Below, in pieces: positions 8,597 to 15,744 of a stretch of DNA of 64,000 nucleotides. The number at the start of each line of letters is the position of its first letter. The first letter of the stretch is position 1. The notes under the pieces are model-generated. The model saw only the letters and a program-made list of their open reading frames with translations. It ran no database searches and had not been told where the DNA came from. The stretch comes from Actinoplanes subtropicus. Lineage in GTDB: Bacteria > Actinomycetota > Actinomycetes > Mycobacteriales > Micromonosporaceae. The DNA lies in NCBI RefSeq assembly GCF_000721705.1, contig NZ_JOJL01000021.1, positions 443,181 to 507,180 on the forward strand, in the 5' to 3' direction. A program made the translations under genes and the position numbers.

Positions 8597-9349
8597 TCAG
8601 GCGTCGACGGACTGCCCGGTAAGAGCCTCGGCGGCGGCCTGGCGGCGGGCGGAACGCTTCCAGCGCCAGACGATCGTGGTGGTGAGCGTGAAGCCGATCA
8701 GGGCCGGGGTCAGGCTCAGCGGGTTGAGGCCGTGCGGGTTGGCCACCGCCGCGCCGATCACCGCGTAGCTCACGGCGGACGGGATCGAGGCCAGGAATGT
8801 GCCGAACAGGTAGCGCTTGCGGCACACGCTCGTCGTGCCGTACGCGTACCCGATCAGCCCGAACGGCGCCAGCGGCAGGAAGCGCACCAGCAGCACCGCG
8901 GAGAGGCCGCGCCGGTTCAGCCAGCCGTCCAGGCGGGCGAGCCGGCCGCCGGCCCGCGCGTGCAGCACGCCGCGGCCGGCCCAGCGGCCCGCATAGTAAG
9001 TAGCCGCCGCCGCGATCACCGCGGCGGCCAGGGCCGTCACCGCGCCGGTCGCCGCGCCCAGCAGGGCACCGCAGGCGATCGTGATGGCGGTGCGCGGCAC
9101 CAGCACGGAGAGCAGCAGGCCGCCGACCACCGCGATCGCCACCGGCGCGACGTGGCCCAGGGCCAGGATCGCGGCGCCGATCTCGCGCAGCGGGAGGACG
9201 GCCGCGGCGACCGCGAGGCCGCCGACGACGACGCCCAGGACGCCGAACCGGACGACACGGCGTTTCCAGCCCAGGCCGGCCGCCGGTGCGGGCAGCGCGG
9301 TGGTCGGAGCGGCCGTGGCCGGGAGAGGCGCGATCAGGGTGTCAGTCAT
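8597..9349 (-). CDS. TVP38/TMEM64 family membrane protein
   Basis: The 250-residue polytopic membrane protein has the DedA/VTT-like core, with GALLGAATGAVTALAAAVIAAAATYY and LSAVLLVRFLPLAPFGLIGYAYGTTSV as the recognisable segments. Members of the VTT superfamily are linked to lipid scrambling or small-molecule transport across membranes, but the substrate cannot be predicted. I chose ATG 9349, giving MTDTLIAPLPAT, over an upstream in-frame ATG at 9388 because the latter would overlap gatD. It lies 35 bp after gatD on the same strand and ends at a strong hairpin. Confidence 0.85.
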   Translation of the reverse strand: MTDTLIAPLPATAAPTTALPAPAAGLGWKRRVVRFGVLGVVVGGLAVAAAVLPLREIGAAILALGHVAPVAIAVVGGLLLSVLVPRTAITIACGALLGAATGAVTALAAAVIAAAATYYAGRWAGRGVLHARAGGRLARLDGWLNRRGLSAVLLVRFLPLAPFGLIGYAYGTTSVCRKRYLFGTFLASIPSAVSYAVIGAAVANPHGLNPLSLTPALIGFTLTTTIVWRWKRSARRQAAAEALTGQSVDA

Positions 9350-9384
9350 GCAGTCGTACCGCCCAACTGGTTGTCGATTACTGG

Positions 9385-10098
9385 TCAATTGCTCGCCGCG
9401 GCGAGCCTTTCGGCGCGGAGTCGCTCCGGCCAGGTGTCGTCAACGGGTGGAAGACTATCCGCGCCGATGGCCCAACGCAGTAGCAGATCGGCTATAGCTG
9501 GGTTGCGAGCGAGCGCCGGCCCATGGGAGTACGTGCCCAGGATCTTGCCGTGCCATGCGCCCTCGGTCTGACCGTCGTTCCCGATGCCCACGGTGACCCG
9601 GGCCAGCGGCTGGACGCCGGGCCCCAGGTGCGTACGCCCGCCGTGGTTCTCGAAACCGGTCAGCGGGGGCAGGCCGAGCCGCGGGTCGATGTCGCCGCGC
9701 AGTTCGCCGACGGCCCGGGTCTCGCCGCGGTCGGAGTGCAGGTCGAGCAGCCCGAGGCCGGGGCATTTCGCGCCCTTGGCGAAGAACGAGTGCCCGAAGA
9801 GCTGGTAGCCGGCGCAGATCGCGAGGACCGCCGCGCCCTGGTTGACCGCCCGGTGCAGCCCGCCGTCGGCGATCAGGCGCTGCGCGGCCAGGGCCTGCGG
9901 GCCGTCCTCGCCGCCGCCGATCAGGTAGATGTCGGCCATGGAGGGCATCGGCTGGTCCGAGCGGATCTCGTACGTCTCGACCGGAATGCCGCGCATCGCG
10001 GCCCGGCGGGCGAGAATCAGCAGATTGCCCCGATCGCCGTACGTCGAGAGCAGATCCGGATAAATCCAGACGATCCGCAACGTGCTCTCAGTTGACAC
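9385..10098 (-). CDS. gatD: Lipid II isoglutaminyl synthase, glutaminase subunit GatD
   Basis: GatD hydrolyses glutamine and passes ammonia to MurT, which amidates the D-Glu residue of the lipid II stem peptide. The 237-residue class-I amidotransferase has the nucleophile in LAICAGYQL (Cys95) and a catalytic His in GTYSHGP (His192), closely matching the spacing known for Staphylococcus GatD. The start is GTG at 10098, overlapping the murT end by 11 bp, so the two subunits are translationally coupled. CobB/CobQ-type amidotransferases are related, but pairing with a MurT-type ligase decides the assignment. Confidence 0.93.
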   Translation of the reverse strand: MSTESTLRIVWIYPDLLSTYGDRGNLLILARRAAMRGIPVETYEIRSDQPMPSMADIYLIGGGEDGPQALAAQRLIADGGLHRAVNQGAAVLAICAGYQLFGHSFFAKGAKCPGLGLLDLHSDRGETRAVGELRGDIDPRLGLPPLTGFENHGGRTHLGPGVQPLARVTVGIGNDGQTEGAWHGKILGTYSHGPALARNPAIADLLLRWAIGADSLPPVDDTWPERLRAERLAAASN

Positions 10099-11326
10099 GG
10101 TCCAACTCCGCTCGAATGTCCTGGAACGCCGTGTAATTGGCGATCACTTCGAGGCGGCCGGGCGGTACTGCCTGGATCGCCTCGTCGAAAGTCCTAACGT
10201 GCCGGAAGGCCACACCGTTCACCTCGAGGCGTACGGCCAGGTCAAGCGCCCGGTCGCCGGTGATCAACACCAGCCGGTCGCGGAGCGGCGCGAAGTTCAC
10301 GTCATACAACCAGGAGGTGTCAAGTCCGTCGGGGTCGCGGGCGTTCACCGAGAGCAGGGTGGGCGCCTGCTCGGCCATGTCGAACGCCTCGAGCCAGCTT
10401 GCCGGGTTCTTGGCCAGGAGCAGGCGGACGTTGCGTCCGTCGCGGTCGACCTGGGCGTAGCGGCCGGCCACCGAGGCGACCGTGGCCAGGTGCGGGAGGG
10501 CCTCTATCGGGCGGACCCCGAACTCGGCCGCGACGGCGAGCGCGGTGGCGGCGTTACCCAGGTTGACCTGCCCGGGGAGCTGGAGCTTCACCAGGTGCCA
10601 GTCGCCGCGCGGGTCGACGACGCCGTCGTCCTCGACCCGCCAGTGCGGGCGCGGGCGGCGCAGCGGGCAGCCGGTGCACCACCAGTCGCCGCCGTTGCGC
10701 TCGATCGGGTCACCGCTCTGCGGGCAGACGAACGAGTCGTCGTGCCAGCGCTGGCCGGCGCTGAACCAGGTGACCTGCTGGCCACTGCCCTCGGCGGCCC
10801 AGACCACCATGGGGTCGTCCGCGTTGGCCACCACGCGTACCTCGGGGTGGCCGGCGAGGGCGTCCCGCCAGAGCTGCGCCATCATCGCCACCTCCTTGGC
10901 CCGGTCGAGCTGGTCGCGGGAGAGGTTGAGCAGGGCGACGACGCGCGGGGTGGTGGCGTCGATGACCCGGGCCAGGTAGTGCTCGTCGACCTCGAGGACG
11001 GCGAACGGCGTGGTGCCGGCCTTGGCGAGCGCCGACGTGTGCCCGGTCGGCATGTTGGCGCCGAACGAGTTGGTGGCGACCCGGCCGATGTGCGACACCG
11101 CGGCCGCGGCGAGCCGGGTCGTGGTGGTCTTGCCGTTGGTGCCCGAGATCAGTGCGACCGCGCGCCCCGAGGCGAGGTGCGCCAGCAGGTCGGGGTCGAT
11201 TTTGAGGCCGATCCATCCGCCGATGACCGAGCCGTCGCCGCGGCCCGCGGCCCTGGAGAGCGCCGCCGCTGTCTTCGACACGCTGGTCGCCACCTTGGCC
11301 CGCAGGGGCATCTTGCCGTCCGTCAC
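10088..11326 (-). CDS. murT: Lipid II isoglutaminyl synthase, Mur-ligase subunit MurT
   Basis: MurT activates the D-Glu alpha-carboxylate of lipid II with ATP for amidation by GatD ammonia. The 412-residue product has the Mur-ligase loop SGTNGKTTTT (61-70), NSFGANMPTGH, and the MurT C-terminal domain (DUF1727). Inserted in the middle domain is the usual small zinc-ribbon (FVCPQSGDP to WWCTGCP), but one of the four cysteines is replaced by Ser204. The start is GTG at 11326; TAACCT 8 bp upstream could be a -10 element for a leaderless mRNA. A GTG-to-ATG alternative start is at 11311. Confidence 0.93.
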   Translation of the reverse strand: MTDGKMPLRAKVATSVSKTAAALSRAAGRGDGSVIGGWIGLKIDPDLLAHLASGRAVALISGTNGKTTTTRLAAAAVSHIGRVATNSFGANMPTGHTSALAKAGTTPFAVLEVDEHYLARVIDATTPRVVALLNLSRDQLDRAKEVAMMAQLWRDALAGHPEVRVVANADDPMVVWAAEGSGQQVTWFSAGQRWHDDSFVCPQSGDPIERNGGDWWCTGCPLRRPRPHWRVEDDGVVDPRGDWHLVKLQLPGQVNLGNAATALAVAAEFGVRPIEALPHLATVASVAGRYAQVDRDGRNVRLLLAKNPASWLEAFDMAEQAPTLLSVNARDPDGLDTSWLYDVNFAPLRDRLVLITGDRALDLAVRLEVNGVAFRHVRTFDEAIQAVPPGRLEVIANYTAFQDIRAELDRVN

Positions 11327-11679
11327 GGGAGACGAGGTTACCCGACCGGCGGTTACCCCGGGTTGATGGCGGCGCGCAGGCTACCCGAACCGCCCCTGGC
11401 CAGCGAACACGGGGTTGCCGCGACTTTTTGTGTGTCGTGTTTCACCCGTAACCTTCCACGAGTGGTGATCACTCAATGACCGTACGTCATGGCATTTGTC
11501 TCCTCCAGGTAACAAATTGGACACCCACCAATGTGCCAAACACGCTGAGTGATGGATACACAACGGACGATCTAGCGAAATTGCTGGTAGCAAGGTTGCG
11601 CCGGTCCAGCATGGAACGGCTCGCGACGATCCGGCTCACGCCGAGCCCTGCCCCGGGTCGAGCGTCGCGACCACGAAGC
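11327..11679. other. Divergent intergenic region between murT and the NlpC/P60 gene
   Basis: This stretch separates two divergently transcribed genes. It is more AT-rich than the surroundings around 11460-11600 and should hold the promoter for the riboswitch transcript. A small palindrome ATGAC-CGTAC-GTCAT lies at 11476-11490. A possible ORF beginning at 11476 lacks a ribosome binding site and codon bias, so I call no gene here. Confidence 0.5.
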
Positions 11680-11870
11680 ACGCACGACCACAAAGGCATA
11701 CGGGGGCAGGGACGGGGGACCCACAGCTTCTCGAGAGAGACAGCCGGTCCGCCCCGGCCGCCACCCGCTCCGGTGCCGGCGTACGGGGCAACCTCGGGGT
11801 GAAGTCGGCCACCACGGCGACCGGGCAACCTTCCCGCCCGAACCCGACAGCTAACCTCGCAGGCGTGCCG
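11680..11870 (+). ncRNA. c-di-AMP riboswitch (ydaO-yuaA type)
   Basis: The leader carries the conserved ydaO/yuaA riboswitch segments in order: GGGGGACCCAC (from 11714), CTCGGGGTGAA (from about 11791), GGGCAACCTTCCCGCCCGAA and CCCGACAGCTAACCTCGCAG (up to about 11860). These match the actinobacterial form of Rfam RF00379. The element ends at the ribosome binding site (GGAGG, 11870-11874) of a secreted NlpC/P60 cell-wall hydrolase. In actinobacteria this riboswitch class typically precedes cell-wall hydrolase genes. The exact 5' boundary is approximate. Confidence 0.93.
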
Positions 11871-11886
11871 GAGGGATTCCCTTACC

Positions 11887-12702
11887 GTGCCTCAGCACAG
11901 TTCGAGCCGGCGACGTCGTCTGTCCGTCGGCACCGGTACCGCCGCGCTCTCCCTGGGCCTCTGCCTCTGCGCCGGTCAGCTGATCTCGACTCCGGCGGCC
12001 AGCGCGGCCGCCCCGGTCCTGACCGCCGCCCAGGCCAGCGCCAAGGTCAATCTCACCGTAGGGACCAACGTCAGCGCCGGGACGATCAACAAGGGTCAGC
12101 AGGTCCGGGTCACCGCCCGGTACTTCAACTCGAAGACCGGCAAGGCCGTGACGTACGGCTGGGTCCGCCTGCAGGCCTACCGTGGCGGCAAGTGGGTCAC
12201 CCAGTCCGCCGCCTCGGTCAACAAGGCCGGTACCGTCAACCTGTACATGCGCCCCGCCTCCAGCGTCTCCCTCCGTGCGGTCTACCTGGCCAACGCCGGG
12301 TACAACCAGCACACCGGGAAGTCGGTGCGGGTCACCGTGCGCAGCGGCGTCGGCGCGCGGATCCTGGCCGAGGCCGCCTCGCACACCGGCGCGCTGTACA
12401 AGTTCGCCGCGGCCGGGCCGTCGCGGTTCGACTGCTCCGGCTTCACCATGTACGTCTACAAGAAGGCGGCCGGCAAGAGCCTGCCGCACAAGGCCAACGA
12501 CCAGCAGCGCTACGGCACGGCCGTCAGCAAGGGCTCGGCGCAGATCGGCGACCTGATCGTCTTCCGCTCCGGCTCGTACGGCTACCACGCCGGCATCTAC
12601 GCCGGTAACGGCTACATGTACGACTCGCCGCACACCGGCGCGCGGGTCGGCAAGCACAAGATGTACGGCAGCAACTACGTCGTACGCCGCATCGCGGCCT
12701 GA
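11887..12702 (+). CDS. Secreted NlpC/P60 family peptidoglycan hydrolase
   Basis: The product cleaves peptide bonds in cell-wall stem peptides outside the cell. The 271-residue protein has a basic N-terminus and hydrophobic signal segment (residues about 12-42, ending TPAASAAA), a beta-rich middle domain (about 50-152) probably for wall binding, and a C-terminal NlpC/P60 domain with Cys183 in FDCSGFT, His234 in YGYHAGIY and a third polar residue at about His249. Start is GTG at 11887 with GGAGG 12 bp upstream. Expression is expected to be repressed by c-di-AMP through the upstream riboswitch. Confidence 0.93.
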   Translation: MPQHSSSRRRRLSVGTGTAALSLGLCLCAGQLISTPAASAAAPVLTAAQASAKVNLTVGTNVSAGTINKGQQVRVTARYFNSKTGKAVTYGWVRLQAYRGGKWVTQSAASVNKAGTVNLYMRPASSVSLRAVYLANAGYNQHTGKSVRVTVRSGVGARILAEAASHTGALYKFAAAGPSRFDCSGFTMYVYKKAAGKSLPHKANDQQRYGTAVSKGSAQIGDLIVFRSGSYGYHAGIYAGNGYMYDSPHTGARVGKHKMYGSNYVVRRIAA

Positions 12703-12719
12703 CGTAACGGCGAAGCAGC

Positions 12720-12752
12720 AAGGGGCGCCCCGCGGTTCGCGAGGCGCCCCTT
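12720..12752. terminator. Bidirectional terminator between NlpC/P60 gene and leuS
   Basis: AAGGGGCGCC (12720-12729) pairs perfectly with GGCGCCCCTT (12743-12752). It lies between two convergent genes, 17 bp after one stop and 14 bp after the other, with T-rich sequence on the plus-strand side. Confidence 0.88.
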
Positions 12753-12766
12753 GTGTGTCTGCGAAC

Positions 12767-15565
12767 TCAGACGACGACCGAGACCAGGCGCCCCGGCACG
12801 ACGATGACCTTCTTGGGCGTACGGCCGGACAGCGCCTCGGCCACCGCCTCCAGCGCGGCCGACCGTACCTCGGCCTCGCCGGCCTCCGGGGAGACCTCGA
12901 CCCGGCCGCGGACCTTGCCGTTGACCTGCACCGGATAGGTGATCGACTCGGCCTTCAGCTGGGCCGGGTCGGCGACCGGGAAGTCCGCGTAGGCCAGCGA
13001 GCCGTCGTGGCCCAGCTTGCGCCACAGCTCCTCGGCCAGGTGCGGGGCGAACGGCGACACCATCAGCACCAGCGGCTCGACCGCCTCGCGCGACACGGTC
13101 GGCAGTGGGGTCAGCGTGTTGGTCAGCTCGATCAGCTTGGCGATCGCGGTGTTGAAGCGCAGCTCGTCCAGGTCCTCGCGGACGCCGGCGATGGTCCGGT
13201 GCAGATGCTTGCGTACGGACGGCTCCAGCGGCTCGTCGCCGACCCGGGTGGCGCCGCTCTCCTCGTCGACCACCAGCCGCCAGACCCGCTGCAGGAAGCG
13301 CTGCGAGCCGACCACCGCGCGGGTCTCCCACGGGCGGGAGACGTCCAGCGGGCCCATTGCCATCTCGTACACCCGGAAGGTGTCGGCGCCGTACTGCTCG
13401 CACATCTCGTCGGGGGTGACGACGTTCTTCAGGGACTTGCCCATTTTGCCGTATTCGCGGAAGACCGGAGCGTCCTCGTAGAAGTACTGGCCGTCGCGCT
13501 CGACGACCTCCTCGGCCGGCACGATCACACCGCGGGCGTCCCGGAACGCGTACGCCTGGATGTAGCCCTGGTTGAACAGCTTGCGGAACGGCTCGAAGGA
13601 CGAGACGTGGCCCAGGTCGTACAGCACCTTGTGCCAGAAGCGGGCGTACAGCAGGTGCAGCACGGCGTGCTCGACGCCGCCGACGTACAGGTCGACGCCG
13701 CCGCAGTCGCCGTCCCGGGCCGGGCCCATCCAGTAGGCCTCGTTGTCCGGGTCGACCAGCGCCTTGTCGTTGCGCGGGTCCAGGTAGCGCAGCTCGTACC
13801 AGCAGGAGCCGGCCCACTGCGGCATGGTGTTGGTCTCGCGGGTGTACTGCTTCGGGCCGTCGCCCAGGTCCAGCTCGACCCGCACCCAGTCCTTCTTGCG
13901 GGACAGCGGCGTCTCCGGCTCGCTGTCCGCGTCGTCCGGATCGAACGTACGCGGGGAGAAGTCGTCCACATCCGGCAGCACGACCGGCAGCATCGACTCG
14001 GGCAGGGCCACCGGCAGGCCGGTCTCGTCGTACACGATCGGGAAGGGCTCGCCCCAGTAGCGCTGCCGGCTGAACAGCCAGTCGCGCAGCCGGTAGGTGG
14101 TGGCGCCGCGGCCGTGCCCGTGCTGCTCCAGCCACGCGATCATCGCGGCCTTGGCCTCGACGACGCCCTTGCCGTCCAGCCAGTCGCTGTTGATCGCGGG
14201 CCCGTCCCCGGTGAAGGCCCCTTCAAAATCCTCCGGAGCCTTGACCGTACGGATGATCGGCAGCTCGAACACCTCGGCGAACTCCCAGTCCCGCTCGTCC
14301 TGGCCGGGCACCGCCATGATCGCGCCGGTGCCGTAGCCGGCCAGCACGTAGTCCGCGATGAAGATCGGAATGCGCGCCTGGTTAACCGGATTTGTCGCGA
14401 ATGCTCCGATAAAGACGCCGGTCTTCTCCTTGGACTCGGTCCGCTCCTCGTCGGTCTTTGCCGCGGCCTGCGCCCGATAGGCGGCGATCGCCTCGCCGGG
14501 CGTGTCGAAGCCGCCGGTCCACTTCCGATTCGTCCCATCCGGCCATTCGGCGGGCGCGATCTTGTTGACCAGTTCATGCTCGGGCGCCAGCACCATGTAG
14601 GTAGCGCCGAACAGCGTGTCCGGACGAGTGGTGAACACCGGGATGTTGTCCGATTCGACCGGGAAGTCGACGTGTGCGCCACGCGACCGGCCGATCCAGT
14701 TGCGCTGCATCAGCTTGACCGGCTCCGGCCAGTCCAGCGTGTCCAGGTCCTCGATCAGGCGATCGCCGTACTTGGTGATCCGCATCATCCACTGCTTCAG
14801 GCTGCGCTGGAAGACCGGGAAGTTGCCGCGCTCGCTGCGCCCGTCCGGCGTGACCTCCTCGTTGGCCAGCACCGTGCCCAGGCCCGGGCACCAGTTGACC
14901 GGCGCCTCGCTGATGTACGCCAGGCGGTGGTCGTCGACCAGCTTGCGCCGCTCGACCGCGCTCAGCGAAGCCCACGGCTCGCCCGGGGTCGGGCGCGTGC
15001 CGGCCTCGAACTCGGCGATCAGGGCGGCGATCGGGCGGGCCTTGCGGACCTTCTCGTCGTACCAGGAGTTGAAGACCTGCAGGAAGATCCACTGCGTCCA
15101 CCGGTAGTACTCGGGGTCGGTGGTCGCGAACGTGCGCCGGTCGTCGTAGGCCAGGCCCAGCCGCCGCAGCTGGCCCTTGTACCGCTCGACGTTGGCCGCC
15201 GTGGTGACCGCCGGGTGCGTGCCGGTCTGCACCGCGTACTGCTCGGCGGGCAGGCCGAAGGCGTCGAAGCCCATCGGGTGCAGCACGTTGAAGCCGGCCA
15301 TCCGCTTGTACCGGGTGTAGCTGTCGGTGCCGATGTAGCCGAGCGGGTGACCCACGTGCAGTCCCGCGCCCGAGGGGTACGGGAACATGTCCTGCACGTG
15401 CAGCTTCGGCGCGCCGGCCCGGGGGTGCGCCGGGTCGGCCAGGGCGCCGGCCGGGTTGGGCGCGTGGAACGTCCCGTGCTCGGCCCACCAGGCCTGCCAG
15501 CGCGGCTCGATCTCGTTGGCCAGCGCGGCCGTGTAGCGGAACCGCGGGGTCTCTGACTCGCTCAT
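12767..15565 (-). CDS. leuS: Leucyl-tRNA synthetase
   Basis: LeuS charges tRNA-Leu with leucine in the cytoplasm. The 932-residue class-I synthetase has the HIGH-type motif HVGH (residues 70-73, in [10 protein letters not shown]), a large CP1 editing insertion, and the KMSKS-type motif KMGKS in [12 protein letters not shown]. Length is right for an actinobacterial LeuS. Start is ATG at 15565. It is a single gene bounded by a terminator downstream and a leader-peptide attenuator upstream, which should raise expression when charged tRNA-Leu is scarce. Confidence 0.98.
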   Translation of the reverse strand: MSESETPRFRYTAALANEIEPRWQAWWAEHGTFHAPNPAGALADPAHPRAGAPKLHVQDMFPYPSGAGLHVGHPLGYIGTDSYTRYKRMAGFNVLHPMGFDAFGLPAEQYAVQTGTHPAVTTAANVERYKGQLRRLGLAYDDRRTFATTDPEYYRWTQWIFLQVFNSWYDEKVRKARPIAALIAEFEAGTRPTPGEPWASLSAVERRKLVDDHRLAYISEAPVNWCPGLGTVLANEEVTPDGRSERGNFPVFQRSLKQWMMRITKYGDRLIEDLDTLDWPEPVKLMQRNWIGRSRGAHVDFPVESDNIPVFTTRPDTLFGATYMVLAPEHELVNKIAPAEWPDGTNRKWTGGFDTPGEAIAAYRAQAAAKTDEERTESKEKTGVFIGAFATNPVNQARIPIFIADYVLAGYGTGAIMAVPGQDERDWEFAEVFELPIIRTVKAPEDFEGAFTGDGPAINSDWLDGKGVVEAKAAMIAWLEQHGHGRGATTYRLRDWLFSRQRYWGEPFPIVYDETGLPVALPESMLPVVLPDVDDFSPRTFDPDDADSEPETPLSRKKDWVRVELDLGDGPKQYTRETNTMPQWAGSCWYELRYLDPRNDKALVDPDNEAYWMGPARDGDCGGVDLYVGGVEHAVLHLLYARFWHKVLYDLGHVSSFEPFRKLFNQGYIQAYAFRDARGVIVPAEEVVERDGQYFYEDAPVFREYGKMGKSLKNVVTPDEMCEQYGADTFRVYEMAMGPLDVSRPWETRAVVGSQRFLQRVWRLVVDEESGATRVGDEPLEPSVRKHLHRTIAGVREDLDELRFNTAIAKLIELTNTLTPLPTVSREAVEPLVLMVSPFAPHLAEELWRKLGHDGSLAYADFPVADPAQLKAESITYPVQVNGKVRGRVEVSPEAGEAEVRSAALEAVAEALSGRTPKKVIVVPGRLVSVVV

Positions 15566-15594
15566 CGTCTCGGCATCTCAATCAGTCTGTGGAC

Positions 15595-15620
15595 ACAAAA
15601 AAGCCCCTCGCTCAGGAGGG
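15595..15620 (-). terminator. Attenuator terminator in the leuS leader
   Basis: On the minus strand CCCCTC pairs with GAGGGG across CTGAGC, followed directly by CTTTTTTG, a classic intrinsic terminator. It lies 30-55 bp upstream of the leuS start and downstream of the leader peptide. Competing pairings are possible: GCCGTGCTG with CAGCACGGC, and GGACACA with TGTGTCC, which encloses the terminator. Confidence 0.88.
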
Positions 15621-15640
15621 GATCGCCGTGCTGTGTCCGT

Positions 15641-15691
15641 CTAACGGCGGCGGCAGCACGGCCGGCTAAGAAGCAGGAACGGCCGGGCCAT
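15641..15691 (-). CDS. leuS leader peptide (16 residues)
   Basis: A short minus-strand ORF encodes MARPFLLLSRPCCRRR and stop. The run of three leucine codons (CTG CTT CTT) includes two codons that are rare in such GC-rich DNA, so ribosomes should stall there when charged tRNA-Leu is low. The stop is about 20 bp before the intrinsic terminator, the usual geometry of amino-acid attenuators. No Shine-Dalgarno is visible. TATCAT (15698-15703) ends 6 bp before the ATG, so the leader may be leaderless. Assigned from structure; not verified experimentally. Confidence 0.8.
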   Translation of the reverse strand: MARPFLLLSRPCCRRR

Positions 15692-15699
15692 GCGTGCAT

Positions 15700-15735
15700 G
15701 ATACCGGTCGCCGCGCAGAGGCGGCGACCGGTATC
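15700..15735 (-). terminator. Terminator after the M36 protease gene
   Basis: GATACCGGTCGCCGC (15700-15714) and GCGGCGACCGGTATC (15721-15735) form a perfect 15-bp stem with a 6-base loop, starting 10 bp after the protease stop on the same strand. It overlaps the region where the leuS leader promoter must lie. Confidence 0.88.
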
Positions 15736-15744
15736 ACCCGTCTA

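Noticed and set aside
11476..11802. Small plus-strand gene upstream of the riboswitch
   Set aside because: It runs into the riboswitch, lacks a ribosome binding site and has no codon bias.
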